Shown here in pieces: positions 1 to 7,770 of a DNA stretch of 12,669 nucleotides. The notes below the pieces were generated by a model, which saw only the letters and a program-made list of their open reading frames with translations, did no database searches and had not been told where the DNA came from. Source of the DNA: an uncultured Gammaproteobacteria bacterium (lineage in GTDB: Bacteria > Pseudomonadota > Gammaproteobacteria > SZUA-140); the NCBI GenBank assembly GCA_945787585.1, contig CALZIG010000230.1, positions 1 through 12,669 on the forward strand, read 5' to 3'. Both the position numbers and the translations under genes were made by a program. The first letter of the stretch is position 1; each line of letters begins with the position of its first letter.

Positions 1-2779
1 TGAAGCGCTCGCGTTCTTCGCCCCCTTCACCCGTGTTCGACTTGCCGCCGATGCGGTTCATCGCAATCGCCAGTGTTGAATGAGCCTCGTGCGAAATAGA
101 ACCGAATGACATCGCACCGGTCACAAAGCGTTTGACGATCTCTTTGGCCGGTTCAACTTCATCAATGGAGACCGAAGGCTGGTCCGACTTGAATTCAAAC
201 ATGCCGCGCAGTGTCAGCAAACGTTCGCTGCTTTCGTTAATCAGGCTTGCGTATTCTGCGTAGGTTTTGGCATCGTTCGCACGCGTGGCGTGTTGCAACT
301 TGGAGATGGTGGCCGCCGTCCACACATGCTCTTCACCGCGCACACGCAGGGCATAATCACCGCCCACATCGAGCGCATTGCGATAAATCGGCGCGTCGCC
401 AAAGGCATCGCGATGCCAGCTAACGGCCTCTTCAGCCACTTCTGCTAATCCAATGCCTTCAATAGTGGTGACCGTACCGGTAAAGTACTTGTCGACAAAT
501 ACGGTCGATAAACCCACCGCATCGAAAATCTGTGCGCCACAATAGGACTGATAGGTTGAGATGCCCATCTTCGACATCACCTTCAATAACCCTTTGCCGA
601 TCGCTTTGATATATCGCTTCTGCAACTCAGCTTCACTGAGCACTTCGGGCAAGGTCTCCTTAATAGAATAGAGTGTCTCAAACGCGAGGTACGGGTTGAT
701 CGCTTCGGCACCGTAACCGGCCAGTACGGCAAAGTGATGCACCTCACGCGCGGCGCCTGTTTCAATCACCAGACCCGCCTCGGTGCGCAAGCCTGCGCGC
801 ACCAGATGCTGGTGAACCGCCGATGTCGCCAGCGCCGCGGGGATCACAACATGCTGCGCGTCGACCTCACGATCCGATAGAATCAGGATATTGAAACCCT
901 CGTTCACGGCACTTTCAGCCTTTCCACACAGCGCTTGAATCGCCTGCTCCATCCCTTCCGCACCGAGGTCGGCGGGATAACAGAGGCTCAGAGTGCAGGT
1001 GCTAAACGCGCCATCGGTGTGATCTTTAATATGGCGGATACGATCAAGGTCTTCATTGGTCAGCACCGGTTGTGACACCTCAAGGCGCATGTGGCTACCG
1101 GCTTCATCGCGGCCCAACAAATTTGGACGCGGACCAATCAATGATACCAATGACATCACCAACTCTTCACGAATCGGGTCGATCGGTGGATTGGTGACCT
1201 GCGCGAAGTTCTGTTTAAAATAATTAAACAGCGGCTTGGCCTTACTGGAGAGCACTGCGACCGGGGTATCGGTCCCCATTGAACCGGTCCCTTCCTGACC
1301 CGTCAGTGCCATCGGCACCATCAATGTCTTGATGTCTTCCTGACTGTAACCAAAGGCCTGCTGGCGGTCAAGCAACGTCTCCGCATCAAAGCCTGCATCC
1401 ATATTACTGGCGGGTAGATCTTTGAGCCGAATCTGTGAGCTGTCGAGCCACGCCTGATAAACATGTGAATTGGCGAGCTCTGCCTTCAACTCTTCATCAT
1501 CAATAATGCGGCCCTGCTCCAGGTCGATCATAAACATCTTACCGGGCTGTAGACGCCATTTCTTGATGATTGTTTCATCGGCAAACGGCAACACACCCAT
1601 CTCGGAGGCCATCATTACGGTACCGTCATCGGTAATCACGTAACGCGCTGGACGCAGCCCGTTACGATCCAGTGTTGCGCCGATCTGGCGGCCGTCGGTG
1701 AAGGCGACCGCGGCGGGACCGTCCCACGGCTCCATCAATGCGGCGTGATATTCATAAAAGGCGCGACGCTTTTCATCCATCAACGGATTCCCGGCCCACG
1801 CCTCGGGGATCAACATCATCATCGCATGCGCCATCGAATAGCCGCCCGCGACCAGCAGTTCCAGTGCGTTATCGAAACAGGCTGAGTCTGATTGTCCTTC
1901 GGTGATCAACGGCCATAGCTTTTCGAGGTCATCACCCAGCAATTTTGAAGACATCGCGTGGCGGCGTGCCGCCATCCAGTTGATGTTGCCGCGCACGGTG
2001 TTGATCTCACCATTGTGTGCAATCATGCGGAACGGGTGTGCCAGGTCCCATGAGGGAAAAGTGTTGGTGGAGAAACGCTGATGCACCAGCGCCAGCGCAG
2101 AGACCACGCGCTCATCATTGAGATCGCCAAAATAGGCATCGACCTGATTCGAAAGCAACATACCTTTATAGTTGATGGTACGCGCAGAAAAAGAGGGTAC
2201 ATAAAAATGGTCGCGTTCTAATATCCCCGAAGTGGCAATGGCGTTTTCTGCCAGCTTACGAATCACATACAGTTTGCGCTCAAAGGCGTCGGTATCTGCA
2301 CAGTTACCACCACGTCCGATGAAAATCTGCCGCACAACAGGCTCGACCGCCCTTACGCTCTCACCCAGCCCACTATTATCGGTAGGCACATCGCGCCACC
2401 CTAGCAGGGCCTGCCCTTCATCTTCGAGCGTGCTTTCGATCAACAGCTCACACGCCTGTCGATCCGCCGCCTTCTGTGGCAGGAAGAGCATGCCCACACC
2501 GTAATCGCCCGCTGCGGGTAGCGTGATGCCATTGGCGGCACACTCTTCGCGGAAAAACTGATCTGGAATCTGTAGCAACAGGCCAGCACCATCACCGGCC
2601 AATGGGTCTGCGCCCACTGCCCCGCGATGTTCAAGGTTTTCGAGGATCGTCAGCCCCTGGCGTACGATCGCGTGACTTTTTACACCTTTAATATTGGCGA
2701 CAAAACCTACACCACAGGCGTCATGCTCGTGGGCAGGATCGTATAAACCTTGCTTCAAAGGCCGTGTTGAGCGCGACAA
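1..2779 (-). CDS. gltB: Glutamate synthase (GOGAT) large subunit, 3' end cut by window edge
   Basis: This is the large (alpha) subunit of glutamate synthase. With GltD it converts glutamine plus 2-oxoglutarate to two glutamates, the nitrogen-assimilation step that follows glutamine synthetase. I translated it by hand because no stop falls in the window; about 926 of the roughly 1500 residues expected are present. The N-terminus has the class II glutamine amidotransferase domain with nucleophile Cys22 in DACGVGF, which becomes residue 1 after propeptide removal, then LEHRGAVGADPLAGDGAG, AHNGEINTVRGN and DRNGLRPARY. The central domain follows, with NPPIDPIREE and GPRPNLLGRD. The visible part ends inside the FMN-binding synthase domain, at GAMSFGSISHEAH and GGKSNTGEGGE. 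Both ends and two internal checkpoints are in one frame with no stop. The DACGVGFVANIKG style resembles beta- and alphaproteobacterial GltB more than the E. coli DNCGFGLIAH style. I chose a TTG start because of its strong ribosome binding site; an in-frame ATG lies 11 codons upstream at 2812. gltD probably follows outside the window. Confidence 0.97.
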   Translation of the reverse strand, partial: MSRSTRPLKQGLYDPAHEHDACGVGFVANIKGVKSHAIVRQGLTILENLEHRGAVGADPLAGDGAGLLLQIPDQFFREECAANGITLPAAGDYGVGMLFLPQKAADRQACELLIESTLEDEGQALLGWRDVPTDNSGLGESVRAVEPVVRQIFIGRGGNCADTDAFERKLYVIRKLAENAIATSGILERDHFYVPSFSARTINYKGMLLSNQVDAYFGDLNDERVVSALALVHQRFSTNTFPSWDLAHPFRMIAHNGEINTVRGNINWMAARRHAMSSKLLGDDLEKLWPLITEGQSDSACFDNALELLVAGGYSMAHAMMMLIPEAWAGNPLMDEKRRAFYEYHAALMEPWDGPAAVAFTDGRQIGATLDRNGLRPARYVITDDGTVMMASEMGVLPFADETIIKKWRLQPGKMFMIDLEQGRIIDDEELKAELANSHVYQAWLDSSQIRLKDLPASNMDAGFDAETLLDRQQAFGYSQEDIKTLMVPMALTGQEGTGSMGTDTPVAVLSSKAKPLFNYFKQNFAQVTNPPIDPIREELVMSLVSLIGPRPNLLGRDEAGSHMRLEVSQPVLTNEDLDRIRHIKDHTDGAFSTCTLSLCYPADLGAEGMEQAIQALCGKAESAVNEGFNILILSDREVDAQHVVIPAALATSAVHQHLVRAGLRTEAGLVIETGAAREVHHFAVLAGYGAEAINPYLAFETLYSIKETLPEVLSEAELQKRYIKAIGKGLLKVMSKMGISTYQSYCGAQIFDAVGLSTVFVDKYFTGTVTTIEGIGLAEVAEEAVSWHRDAFGDAPIYRNALDVGGDYALRVRGEEHVWTAATISKLQHATRANDAKTYAEYASLINESSERLLTLRGMFEFKSDQPSVSIDEVEPAKEIVKRFVTGAMSFGSISHEAHSTLAIAMNRIGGKSNTGEGGEERERF

Positions 2780-2786
2780 TATAGTG

Positions 2787-2794
2787 TTCCTCTC
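2787..2794 (-). promoter_or_regulatory. Ribosome binding site GAGAGGAA deciding the gltB TTG start
   Basis: On the minus strand GAGAGGAA ends seven bases before a TTG codon at 2779-2777. The alternative ATG at 2812 is in the same frame and has only a distant, weak AGAGA upstream. Starting there would add MSELFFERNTI and would place this purine-rich site inside the coding sequence. The propeptide before the catalytic Cys would be 21 residues from TTG or 32 from ATG, and both lengths are acceptable for the family. The TTG call is preferred but not certain. Confidence 0.6.
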
Positions 2795-2986
2795 AAAAAA
2801 TAGTTCCGACATGTACTACGCGCATCTCTTTGAAATGCACGGACACCCTTATAAGCAGCAGATCACCAAGGCAGATAAATCAGTACCGCTCTGGAAGCCC
2901 CTTCTTCACGCCACAATTAGCACGCGCCTCAAGATAGTCTCGAGGAAATGGGACTCTCTGTCACACCCGGTCTGAATTCCATTATA

Positions 2987-3019
2987 TGCGCAAGCAAGGC
3001 CAAACGGTGGCCGTGCGCA
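2987..3019 (-). promoter_or_regulatory. Nested hairpin in the gltB 5' leader
   Basis: In the predicted gltB leader RNA an outer TGCGCA (3019-3014) pairs with another TGCGCA (2992-2987), and an inner GGCCA (3012-3008) pairs with TGGCC (3002-2998) around the loop CCGTT. This gives 6 plus 5 base pairs, mostly G-C, separated by an asymmetric internal loop of 1 and 5 bases. No T-run follows, so it is not a complete intrinsic terminator. It begins about 30 bases after the predicted transcription start and ends about 210 bases before the gltB start codon. I do not recognise it as a known riboswitch family. The rest of the leader (2780-2986) shows no gene I can support. Confidence 0.45.
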
Positions 3020-3054
3020 AAAGTGCGGCTCCTCCACACAGACTAGGACGCCGA

Positions 3055-3083
3055 AGTATACTCGTCTGGGGCACTCCATTCAA
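3055..3083 (-). promoter_or_regulatory. Predicted sigma70 promoter for gltB
   Basis: On the minus strand a -35 box TTGAAT (3083-3078) is followed by exactly 17 bases and a -10 box TATACT (3060-3055). These match the consensus at 4/6 and 5/6. Transcription would start near 3048, leaving an untranslated leader of about 270 bases before the gltB TTG codon. It is the best promoter match I found in the 401-base gap between the DamX-like gene and gltB, and it fits gltB having its own nitrogen-responsive control. It was found by eye, without a scoring scan. Confidence 0.5.
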
Positions 3084-3121
3084 TAACAGTGTATCTGCAT
3101 CAAGTTTTGGAGAACTCTTCA

Positions 3122-3179
3122 ACTATTTGAAAAGTATGAAATTATACTATTTGAGGCCGCACTGCCCGAATAGTATGAA
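3122..3179. repeat. AT-rich paired direct and inverted repeats upstream of the gltB promoter
   Basis: Two nine-base copies of ACTATTTGA (3122-3130 and 3146-3154) alternate with two eight-base copies of AGTATGAA (3133-3140 and 3172-3179). The inner parts also form inverted repeats. AGTAT (3133-3137) faces ATACT (3144-3148), and ATACTATT (3144-3151) faces AATAGTAT (3169-3176) perfectly over 8 bases. Relative to the predicted gltB start of transcription they lie at about -74 to -131, a usual place for activator or architectural-protein sites. They begin 2 bases after the stop codon of the DamX-like gene. The repeats themselves are certain; a role as operator is inference. Confidence 0.6.
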
Positions 3180-3180
3180 T

Positions 3181-5208
3181 TTATTGCGGCTGAAGTGCCC
3201 GCATCGCTGCCTGTAATGAACCATATGAGCGTACCCATGGATTGGATATGCCCTTGTTCTGGCTAAGGTTTTCAACCATTTCATCGGCTGCGCTACGATC
3301 AGCCGCGTCGCCATAGATCGCCACATACCAGACCTGCCCCTTATTCATGATCCGTACCTGCTTTGCCACACTGCCAAGGGCGTGGCTGGCTAAAAAATCA
3401 CTCGTTTTCGCCGCTTTTTCGAATGCCACTAACTGTAGCAGATAATGTTCTGCGGGACGTGCTAATACCCATCGCTCCTGCTCGCTAAAGGCGACAGGGG
3501 TCACCACAGACGGTGCGGCGGCTGCAACGCCCTCAGCAATGGATGCCGACCGCCATAGCTCTTTTTGAATCGATGCAAAGCTACGCGCCCAGGGCACAAT
3601 TCCTTCCGGCAACTGTCGGCTGGCTTCAAGTGCCTCGGTGCGCGTTTCATACGCGCCGCTCGCGGCCACATACCAGCGTTGCCCATTTTTATCCGTGCTA
3701 AAACGCTTCACCTCATTTTCCAATCCAAAACGGACAAGAAAGTCTTCACGTTTCTGCCGTTGCTGTTGCGCCACAATTTGCAGGGTATAGGCTTGCGGGT
3801 GTTGTGCCATCACCCACTCGCGCTGTTCAATGTCGGCCTGCGGCGCTGGCTCGGCCTCAGCTAACTGCGCCGGTTTCACTGCCACTTCTTTTTCAATCTC
3901 GACGACCGCTTCAACCACAGTCTCTGGGGCTCCCGCCTGATTAATTGCGGTTGATTGCGACTGCTCATCCTGTTCGATGGGCTCAACCGCCGTATCAGGC
4001 ACAGGCTCGTCAACGCCCTCGCTCATAAAATCCACGTGGTCCTCTACGACAACTTCACTGCCAGAAAAATCAATGCTAGAAACTTCATTACCAGGCAGTG
4101 CTTCCAGATCTGGCTGTGACGCCATCCCCTCTGCCTCCGTCGACTCCACAACAGCTGGCACCTCACGGCTAATGCTCCCCTGAGGATCAGCGGGTAATTC
4201 GAGTGGGGTTGCCGTGGCGTCTTCCAGCGGTGGCTGTTTTGTTGCCTGTGAATTTTCAGCCGGGGGCGAAAACAGCGCATTGATCTCATTCTGAAATAAC
4301 AACACGCTCGCCAATGCCGCTACCGCAACAAAAGGCCACAGACGTAACAATGATCTTCGTTTTTCTTTTACCGGTTTTGAGTCCGCTGTTACATCAGTAT
4401 CTGCAGCGGCGGCTGTTGGTGGCGTTGTATAACTTTTATTTTGCAGTACCGCTAACGCCCGCTCATTAACTTTCAACGGCAATCCATTTGATGCGCCAAA
4501 TATCGCGCTGTTGACCGCCGCGGTAAATGGGCCGTCATCCTGTAATCCCGCTGCGCGCATGCGATGATCGAGGTACTGAAATGTCTCCGCTTCATTTAGC
4601 AACGTAAGTTCAAAGGTGTGTTTAATTTGAGCACGCAGGAACTGTAGCGCCGGATTGTTAAGCTTTTCGTCAATACTCGCTTCGCTAAATAACACAATAC
4701 CAAAAGGCTTACTTTCTTCAGACTCAGCGGTCATAAACTTGCTCAGCGTACGCAGCGCAGATTCCGAAATATTGTGCGCGTTGTCAATCAACAACATCGG
4801 GACTTGTGCGTGTTTGCGGAGCGCCTGCAACTGCGCGATCAGTAGTCGTTCTTGCTCGCCACGATCGGACTGCTCCTGCACCTCAGGCGCAAAAGCCTGC
4901 ATTAGTTGCTGTAATAGCTGGTTGGAATCGATTCCCGTATCGGCGTCAAGGTGACAGACGCGCCACGACTCGCTGGCCCTGCTGAGAAATTGATTGAGCA
5001 GCGTAGTCTTACCAACACCCGGGACTCCGGTGATCAGTAAAATTTCGCCCAGCGGAATAAGGTGCAGTAAAAGATTGAGCCGTTGTTCACGTGTCGCGCC
5101 GGGATAAAAAAAGGCGGGCGACATTACGTCGCCAAAAGGTTCGCACGTCAGACCGTACGCACCCATATATCCTTCAGTAGCCGTGTGACTGTGCTCGTTC
5201 TTTTCCAT
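3181..5208 (-). CDS. damX: DamX/ExeA-type AAA ATPase, membrane-anchored, with two SPOR domains
   Basis: This 675-residue protein has an N-terminal ExeA-like AAA ATPase domain (about 16-255). It opens with YGLTCEPFG and has Walker A GVPGVGKT (61-68) and Walker B MLLID (138-142). A basic stretch KEKRR precedes one transmembrane segment (about 287-306). A long Pro/Glu/Ala-rich acidic linker (about 310-460) follows, then two C-terminal SPOR domains (about 464-550 and 578-669). The two resemble each other: (E)xWV, YxLQxVA, DFL, GQxWYVA, PWxRSxxSxQ. In the family, DamX is a divisome protein whose SPOR domain binds denuded septal peptidoglycan. E. coli DamX is shorter (about 430 residues), lacks the N-terminal ATPase domain and has one SPOR domain. 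The start ATG shares its A with the TAA stop of the upstream WGR-like gene (TAATG), which implies translational coupling. The position between aroB and gltB matches the locus in Pseudomonas. Domain identities are firm; the divisome role is inferred from the family. Confidence 0.92.
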   Translation of the reverse strand: MEKNEHSHTATEGYMGAYGLTCEPFGDVMSPAFFYPGATREQRLNLLLHLIPLGEILLITGVPGVGKTTLLNQFLSRASESWRVCHLDADTGIDSNQLLQQLMQAFAPEVQEQSDRGEQERLLIAQLQALRKHAQVPMLLIDNAHNISESALRTLSKFMTAESEESKPFGIVLFSEASIDEKLNNPALQFLRAQIKHTFELTLLNEAETFQYLDHRMRAAGLQDDGPFTAAVNSAIFGASNGLPLKVNERALAVLQNKSYTTPPTAAAADTDVTADSKPVKEKRRSLLRLWPFVAVAALASVLLFQNEINALFSPPAENSQATKQPPLEDATATPLELPADPQGSISREVPAVVESTEAEGMASQPDLEALPGNEVSSIDFSGSEVVVEDHVDFMSEGVDEPVPDTAVEPIEQDEQSQSTAINQAGAPETVVEAVVEIEKEVAVKPAQLAEAEPAPQADIEQREWVMAQHPQAYTLQIVAQQQRQKREDFLVRFGLENEVKRFSTDKNGQRWYVAASGAYETRTEALEASRQLPEGIVPWARSFASIQKELWRSASIAEGVAAAAPSVVTPVAFSEQERWVLARPAEHYLLQLVAFEKAAKTSDFLASHALGSVAKQVRIMNKGQVWYVAIYGDAADRSAADEMVENLSQNKGISNPWVRSYGSLQAAMRALQPQ

Positions 5209-5462
5209 TACGATGACCTGGCCTCACCCCGCATAAATACCACTCGATAGCCCTTGTCTGCCAGTGCATCTCGCGCCCGTATCAATGCACTTTCGGCCTC
5301 AGCATAGTTCTCATGATGCTCCCGCTGCAGCCGTCCTTTGGCACCCTGGGTGCCGCGCTCTTTAATCAACGTCCAGCCACCCAACATATCCTGCTGTAAA
5401 ATTAGCTGGCAGAAACGCAACGGCACATTGTCATCCATCGCTGTCTGCATGTAGATACGCAT
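5208..5462 (-). CDS. Small WGR-domain-like protein
   Basis: This 84-residue soluble protein has no signal peptide or membrane segment. Its layout matches the WGR domain: two hydrophobic strands (RFCQLILQQD, then GGWTLIKERG), a glycine turn GTQGAKG (37-43), and an amphipathic helix with Ala and Glu leading to a C-terminal KGYRVVF. The signature Trp-Gly-Arg itself is not kept. The expected WGRIGxxG stretch reads RGTQGAKG, so the Trp and Arg are replaced by Arg36 and Thr38. WGR domains in other proteins bind nucleic acid or sit in PARP and MolR-type proteins; the function of stand-alone bacterial copies is not established. It starts 13 bases after dgt with a poor ribosome binding site, and its TAA overlaps the ATG of the DamX-like gene. 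An alternative start, Met5, is possible. The family call is by pattern only. Confidence 0.8.
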   Translation of the reverse strand: MRIYMQTAMDDNVPLRFCQLILQQDMLGGWTLIKERGTQGAKGRLQREHHENYAEAESALIRARDALADKGYRVVFMRGEARSS

Positions 5463-5475
5463 GGCGACAGCCTAA

Positions 5476-6630
5476 TCAGGTGAGCTGTGAAGGATTAAAC
5501 AGTCGCTCGAATTCACCAATCGCATAACGGTCGGTCATGCCCGCGATATAATCAGCGACCACTCGCGCCTTTCCAGCAACCCCTTCGACCTGCTCCATCT
5601 GCGACACCTTGCTGTCATACTCGGGTGGCAGCAGATGCTGATCATCAAGAAAGATCTCAAACAGCGATTTTATGATGCGGTCCGCTTTGGTACTCATGCG
5701 TCGCACACGATAATGTTGATAGAGCCCTTTGCGCAGAAAACGTTTTAACTCGAGGTTATAGGCGTTCATCTCTTCACTAAACCTGATGAGCGGCTGTGGC
5801 TGCAGACGAATATCATCAATCGTCGCTGGTGCGGCGCTTTTAATATTGGCAAGGCTGGTTTCAATCAAATCCGTGACCTGGCTGTTGATCATTCTTCGTA
5901 CCACTTCGTGAATCGTGCGGCGTTCGGTCAGGTTTTTATACAGGCCAATCACGATTTCATATTGTTCGGCAAACAGCGACATCTCGCAAAGCTGCTCCAG
6001 CGTAATCAAGCCAGAACGCATGCCGTCATCCATGTCATGATTATTGTAGGCAATCTCATCTGCCACGTTGGTCAGCTGCGCCTCAAGACTAGGCTGCTGC
6101 TTGCTGATAAAGCGCTCACCCAACTCACCCAGTTCTTTCGCACGCAGGGGCGAGCAATGTTTCAAAATACCTTCGCGTGACTCATAAGTCAGATTCAGGC
6201 CGCTGAATTCGGCATAACGCTCTTCGAGCTCATCCACGACCCGCAATGATTGAAGGTTATGCTCAAAGCCACCATACGCTTTCATACAGCGATTGAGTGC
6301 ATCCTGCCCGGCATGGCCAAAAGGCGTGTGGCCAAGATCGTGTGCAAGGGCGATCGCTTCCACCAGATCTTCATTCAGATTAAGTATCCGTGAAATCGAG
6401 CGGGCTATCTGTGCAACCTCGACTGAATGTGTGAGGCGCGTTCTAAACATATCCCCTTCATGATTTACAAAGACCTGGGTCTTATATTCCAGGCGGCGAA
6501 ATGCCGCTGAATGGACGATGCGATCGCGGTCACGCTGATACTCCGTGCGGTAATTAGGGGGCGCTTCCTGATAGCGCCGTCCGCGAGAATTTCCCACATT
6601 AGCCGCATAAAGTGCCAGCGCCGTATTCAT
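5476..6630 (-). CDS. dgt: Deoxyguanosinetriphosphate triphosphohydrolase-like protein (HD domain)
   Basis: This 384-residue protein belongs to the shorter, type 2 dGTPase-like family. Such enzymes cut dNTPs into deoxynucleoside and tripolyphosphate in the cytoplasm and so control dNTP pools. The metal-binding HD signature is complete: His68 in [13 protein letters not shown], His97-Asp98 in [15 protein letters not shown], and Asp191 in [14 protein letters not shown]. The N-terminal [20 protein letters not shown] element that shapes the nucleotide site is also present. The C-terminal [15 protein letters not shown] motif is typical. The ATG begins one base after the aroB TGA, so translation is probably coupled. 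It is shorter than E. coli Dgt (505 residues), as expected for this subfamily, and it need not be specific for dGTP. It probably shares a transcript with aroB and the two genes after it. Confidence 0.95.
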   Translation of the reverse strand: MNTALALYAANVGNSRGRRYQEAPPNYRTEYQRDRDRIVHSAAFRRLEYKTQVFVNHEGDMFRTRLTHSVEVAQIARSISRILNLNEDLVEAIALAHDLGHTPFGHAGQDALNRCMKAYGGFEHNLQSLRVVDELEERYAEFSGLNLTYESREGILKHCSPLRAKELGELGERFISKQQPSLEAQLTNVADEIAYNNHDMDDGMRSGLITLEQLCEMSLFAEQYEIVIGLYKNLTERRTIHEVVRRMINSQVTDLIETSLANIKSAAPATIDDIRLQPQPLIRFSEEMNAYNLELKRFLRKGLYQHYRVRRMSTKADRIIKSLFEIFLDDQHLLPPEYDSKVSQMEQVEGVAGKARVVADYIAGMTDRYAIGEFERLFNPSQLT

Positions 6631-6631
6631 G

Positions 6632-7717
6632 TCAGTGCGACTCCCGACACGCTTCTATACTGGCATTCATCAAAGCGATATCAAAATCAGCGGTAATCAA
6701 TGCCTTGCCAATCCCTTTTAATAAAATCAGACGTAACTTACCCGCTTGCACCTTTTTATCCACTGCCATCCACTCATTAAAGCAACTCAACGAAAGCTCA
6801 GCGGGTGCCTGGGTTGGTAAATGTGCGGCTTTTGTTAACACGATAATTCGCGTGACTGTTGCCTCATCGATATAACCTTGACGCCGTGAAAGCTCAGCGG
6901 CGATACAGGTGCCAGCGGCGACCGCCTCACCATGTAGCCACTTACCATAGCCCATCCCTGCCTCGATTGCATGGCCGAAGGTGTGCCCTAAATTTAATAA
7001 CGCGCGCACACCGCCCTCTTTTTCATCCTGAGCAACGATTGCCGCTTTATTACGACACGATCGTTCAATCGCGTAGGCCAGCGCAGTTTCATCACGCGCC
7101 AGTAGACTCGACATGTTCTCTTCCAGCCAGCAGAAAAATGGCTCATCGCAAATCAGACCATATTTAATCACCTCGGCAATCCCGGCGCTCAACTGTCGAT
7201 CATCCAGTGTGGCCAAAACGGTGGTATCAATCAACACCGACTGCGGCTGATAAAAGGCGCCAATCATGTTTTTACCTAATCGATGATTGACGCCGGTCTT
7301 GCCACCGACGGATGAGTCCACCTGCGCGAGTAATGTGGTGGGAATCTGAATGAAATTGACCCCGCGCTGATAAGATGCTGCTGCAAAACCGGTCATATCG
7401 CCCACCACGCCGCCACCTAATGCGATCAGTGTGACATCTCGGCCGCAACGCGCTTCAAGTAACCCATCAAAAATACTATTAAGATATTCCAGTGTCTTAT
7501 ACTGCTCACCATCGGGCAAAATCACTGTTGCAATGTCGTACTCAGACAATGTCGTCCGCAACTGTTCGAGGTATAATGGTGCAACCGTCTCGTTACTGAC
7601 GATGACAACCTGCCGGCCACGAATATACGGCGCCAATAATTGTGATTGGCCGAGTAACTGACCACCAATAAATATCGGGTAACTTCGCTCACCCAGAGCA
7701 ACATCTAACGTTTTCAT
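6632..7717 (-). CDS. aroB: 3-dehydroquinate synthase
   Basis: This 361-residue enzyme carries out step two of the shikimate pathway, turning DAHP into 3-dehydroquinate with bound NAD and a divalent metal. The NAD-binding region includes DGEQYKT (69-75) and [13 protein letters not shown] (101-113). [19 protein letters not shown] (126-144) lines the active site. The metal ligands line up as Glu182 (AEVIKYG), His245 ([10 protein letters not shown]) and His262 (LHGEAVAAG). The length is normal for the family. It follows aroK after 53 bases and is followed by dgt after one base. The ribosome binding site is weak, with AGG 13 bases from the ATG, but [15 protein letters not shown] is the standard N-terminus. 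The gene looks intact. Confidence 0.98.
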   Translation of the reverse strand: MKTLDVALGERSYPIFIGGQLLGQSQLLAPYIRGRQVVIVSNETVAPLYLEQLRTTLSEYDIATVILPDGEQYKTLEYLNSIFDGLLEARCGRDVTLIALGGGVVGDMTGFAAASYQRGVNFIQIPTTLLAQVDSSVGGKTGVNHRLGKNMIGAFYQPQSVLIDTTVLATLDDRQLSAGIAEVIKYGLICDEPFFCWLEENMSSLLARDETALAYAIERSCRNKAAIVAQDEKEGGVRALLNLGHTFGHAIEAGMGYGKWLHGEAVAAGTCIAAELSRRQGYIDEATVTRIIVLTKAAHLPTQAPAELSLSCFNEWMAVDKKVQAGKLRLILLKGIGKALITADFDIALMNASIEACRESH

Positions 7718-7747
7718 GAAACAACTGCGCCTAAATTATTTATTACC

Positions 7748-7753
7748 ATTATA
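7748..7753 (-). promoter_or_regulatory. Possible -10 box upstream of aroB
   Basis: A perfect TATAAT on the minus strand lies 30 bases before the aroB start, in the aroK-aroB gap. The hexamer 17 bases upstream is AGTTAA, a poor -35, and no TGn extension is present. It may provide extra aroB transcription, or it may be chance in an AT-rich spacer. Confidence 0.25.
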
Positions 7754-7770
7754 TACGCCACGTCTCATGA

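Noticed and set aside
2981..2986. Perfect TATAAT on the minus strand in the gltB leader
   Set aside because: No acceptable -35 at 16-18 bases (CACCGT at 17). The upstream TTGAAT-N17-TATACT pair is better.
2982..3003. Possible sigma54 promoter (GG-N10-GC, TTGG...GCGCA) for gltB
   Set aside because: The invariant GG and GC spacing fits but only about 7 of 12 consensus bases match, and the same bases are explained by the hairpin. It is too weak to call.
3141..3146. Second TATAAT within the AT-rich repeats
   Set aside because: The -35 region at 17-18 bases (TCGGGC/TTCGGG) is poor. The hexamer is part of the repeat units.
3144..3176. Terminator after the DamX-like gene
   Set aside because: The 8-base stem ATACTATT/AATAGTAT is all A-T rich with a 17-base loop and no clean T-run follows. 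It is better read as an operator-like repeat.
2694..3216. Plus-strand open frames of 93 and 76 residues across the gltB start and leader
   Set aside because: The first partly mirrors gltB, both lack recognisable domains or good ribosome binding sites, and composition looks random.
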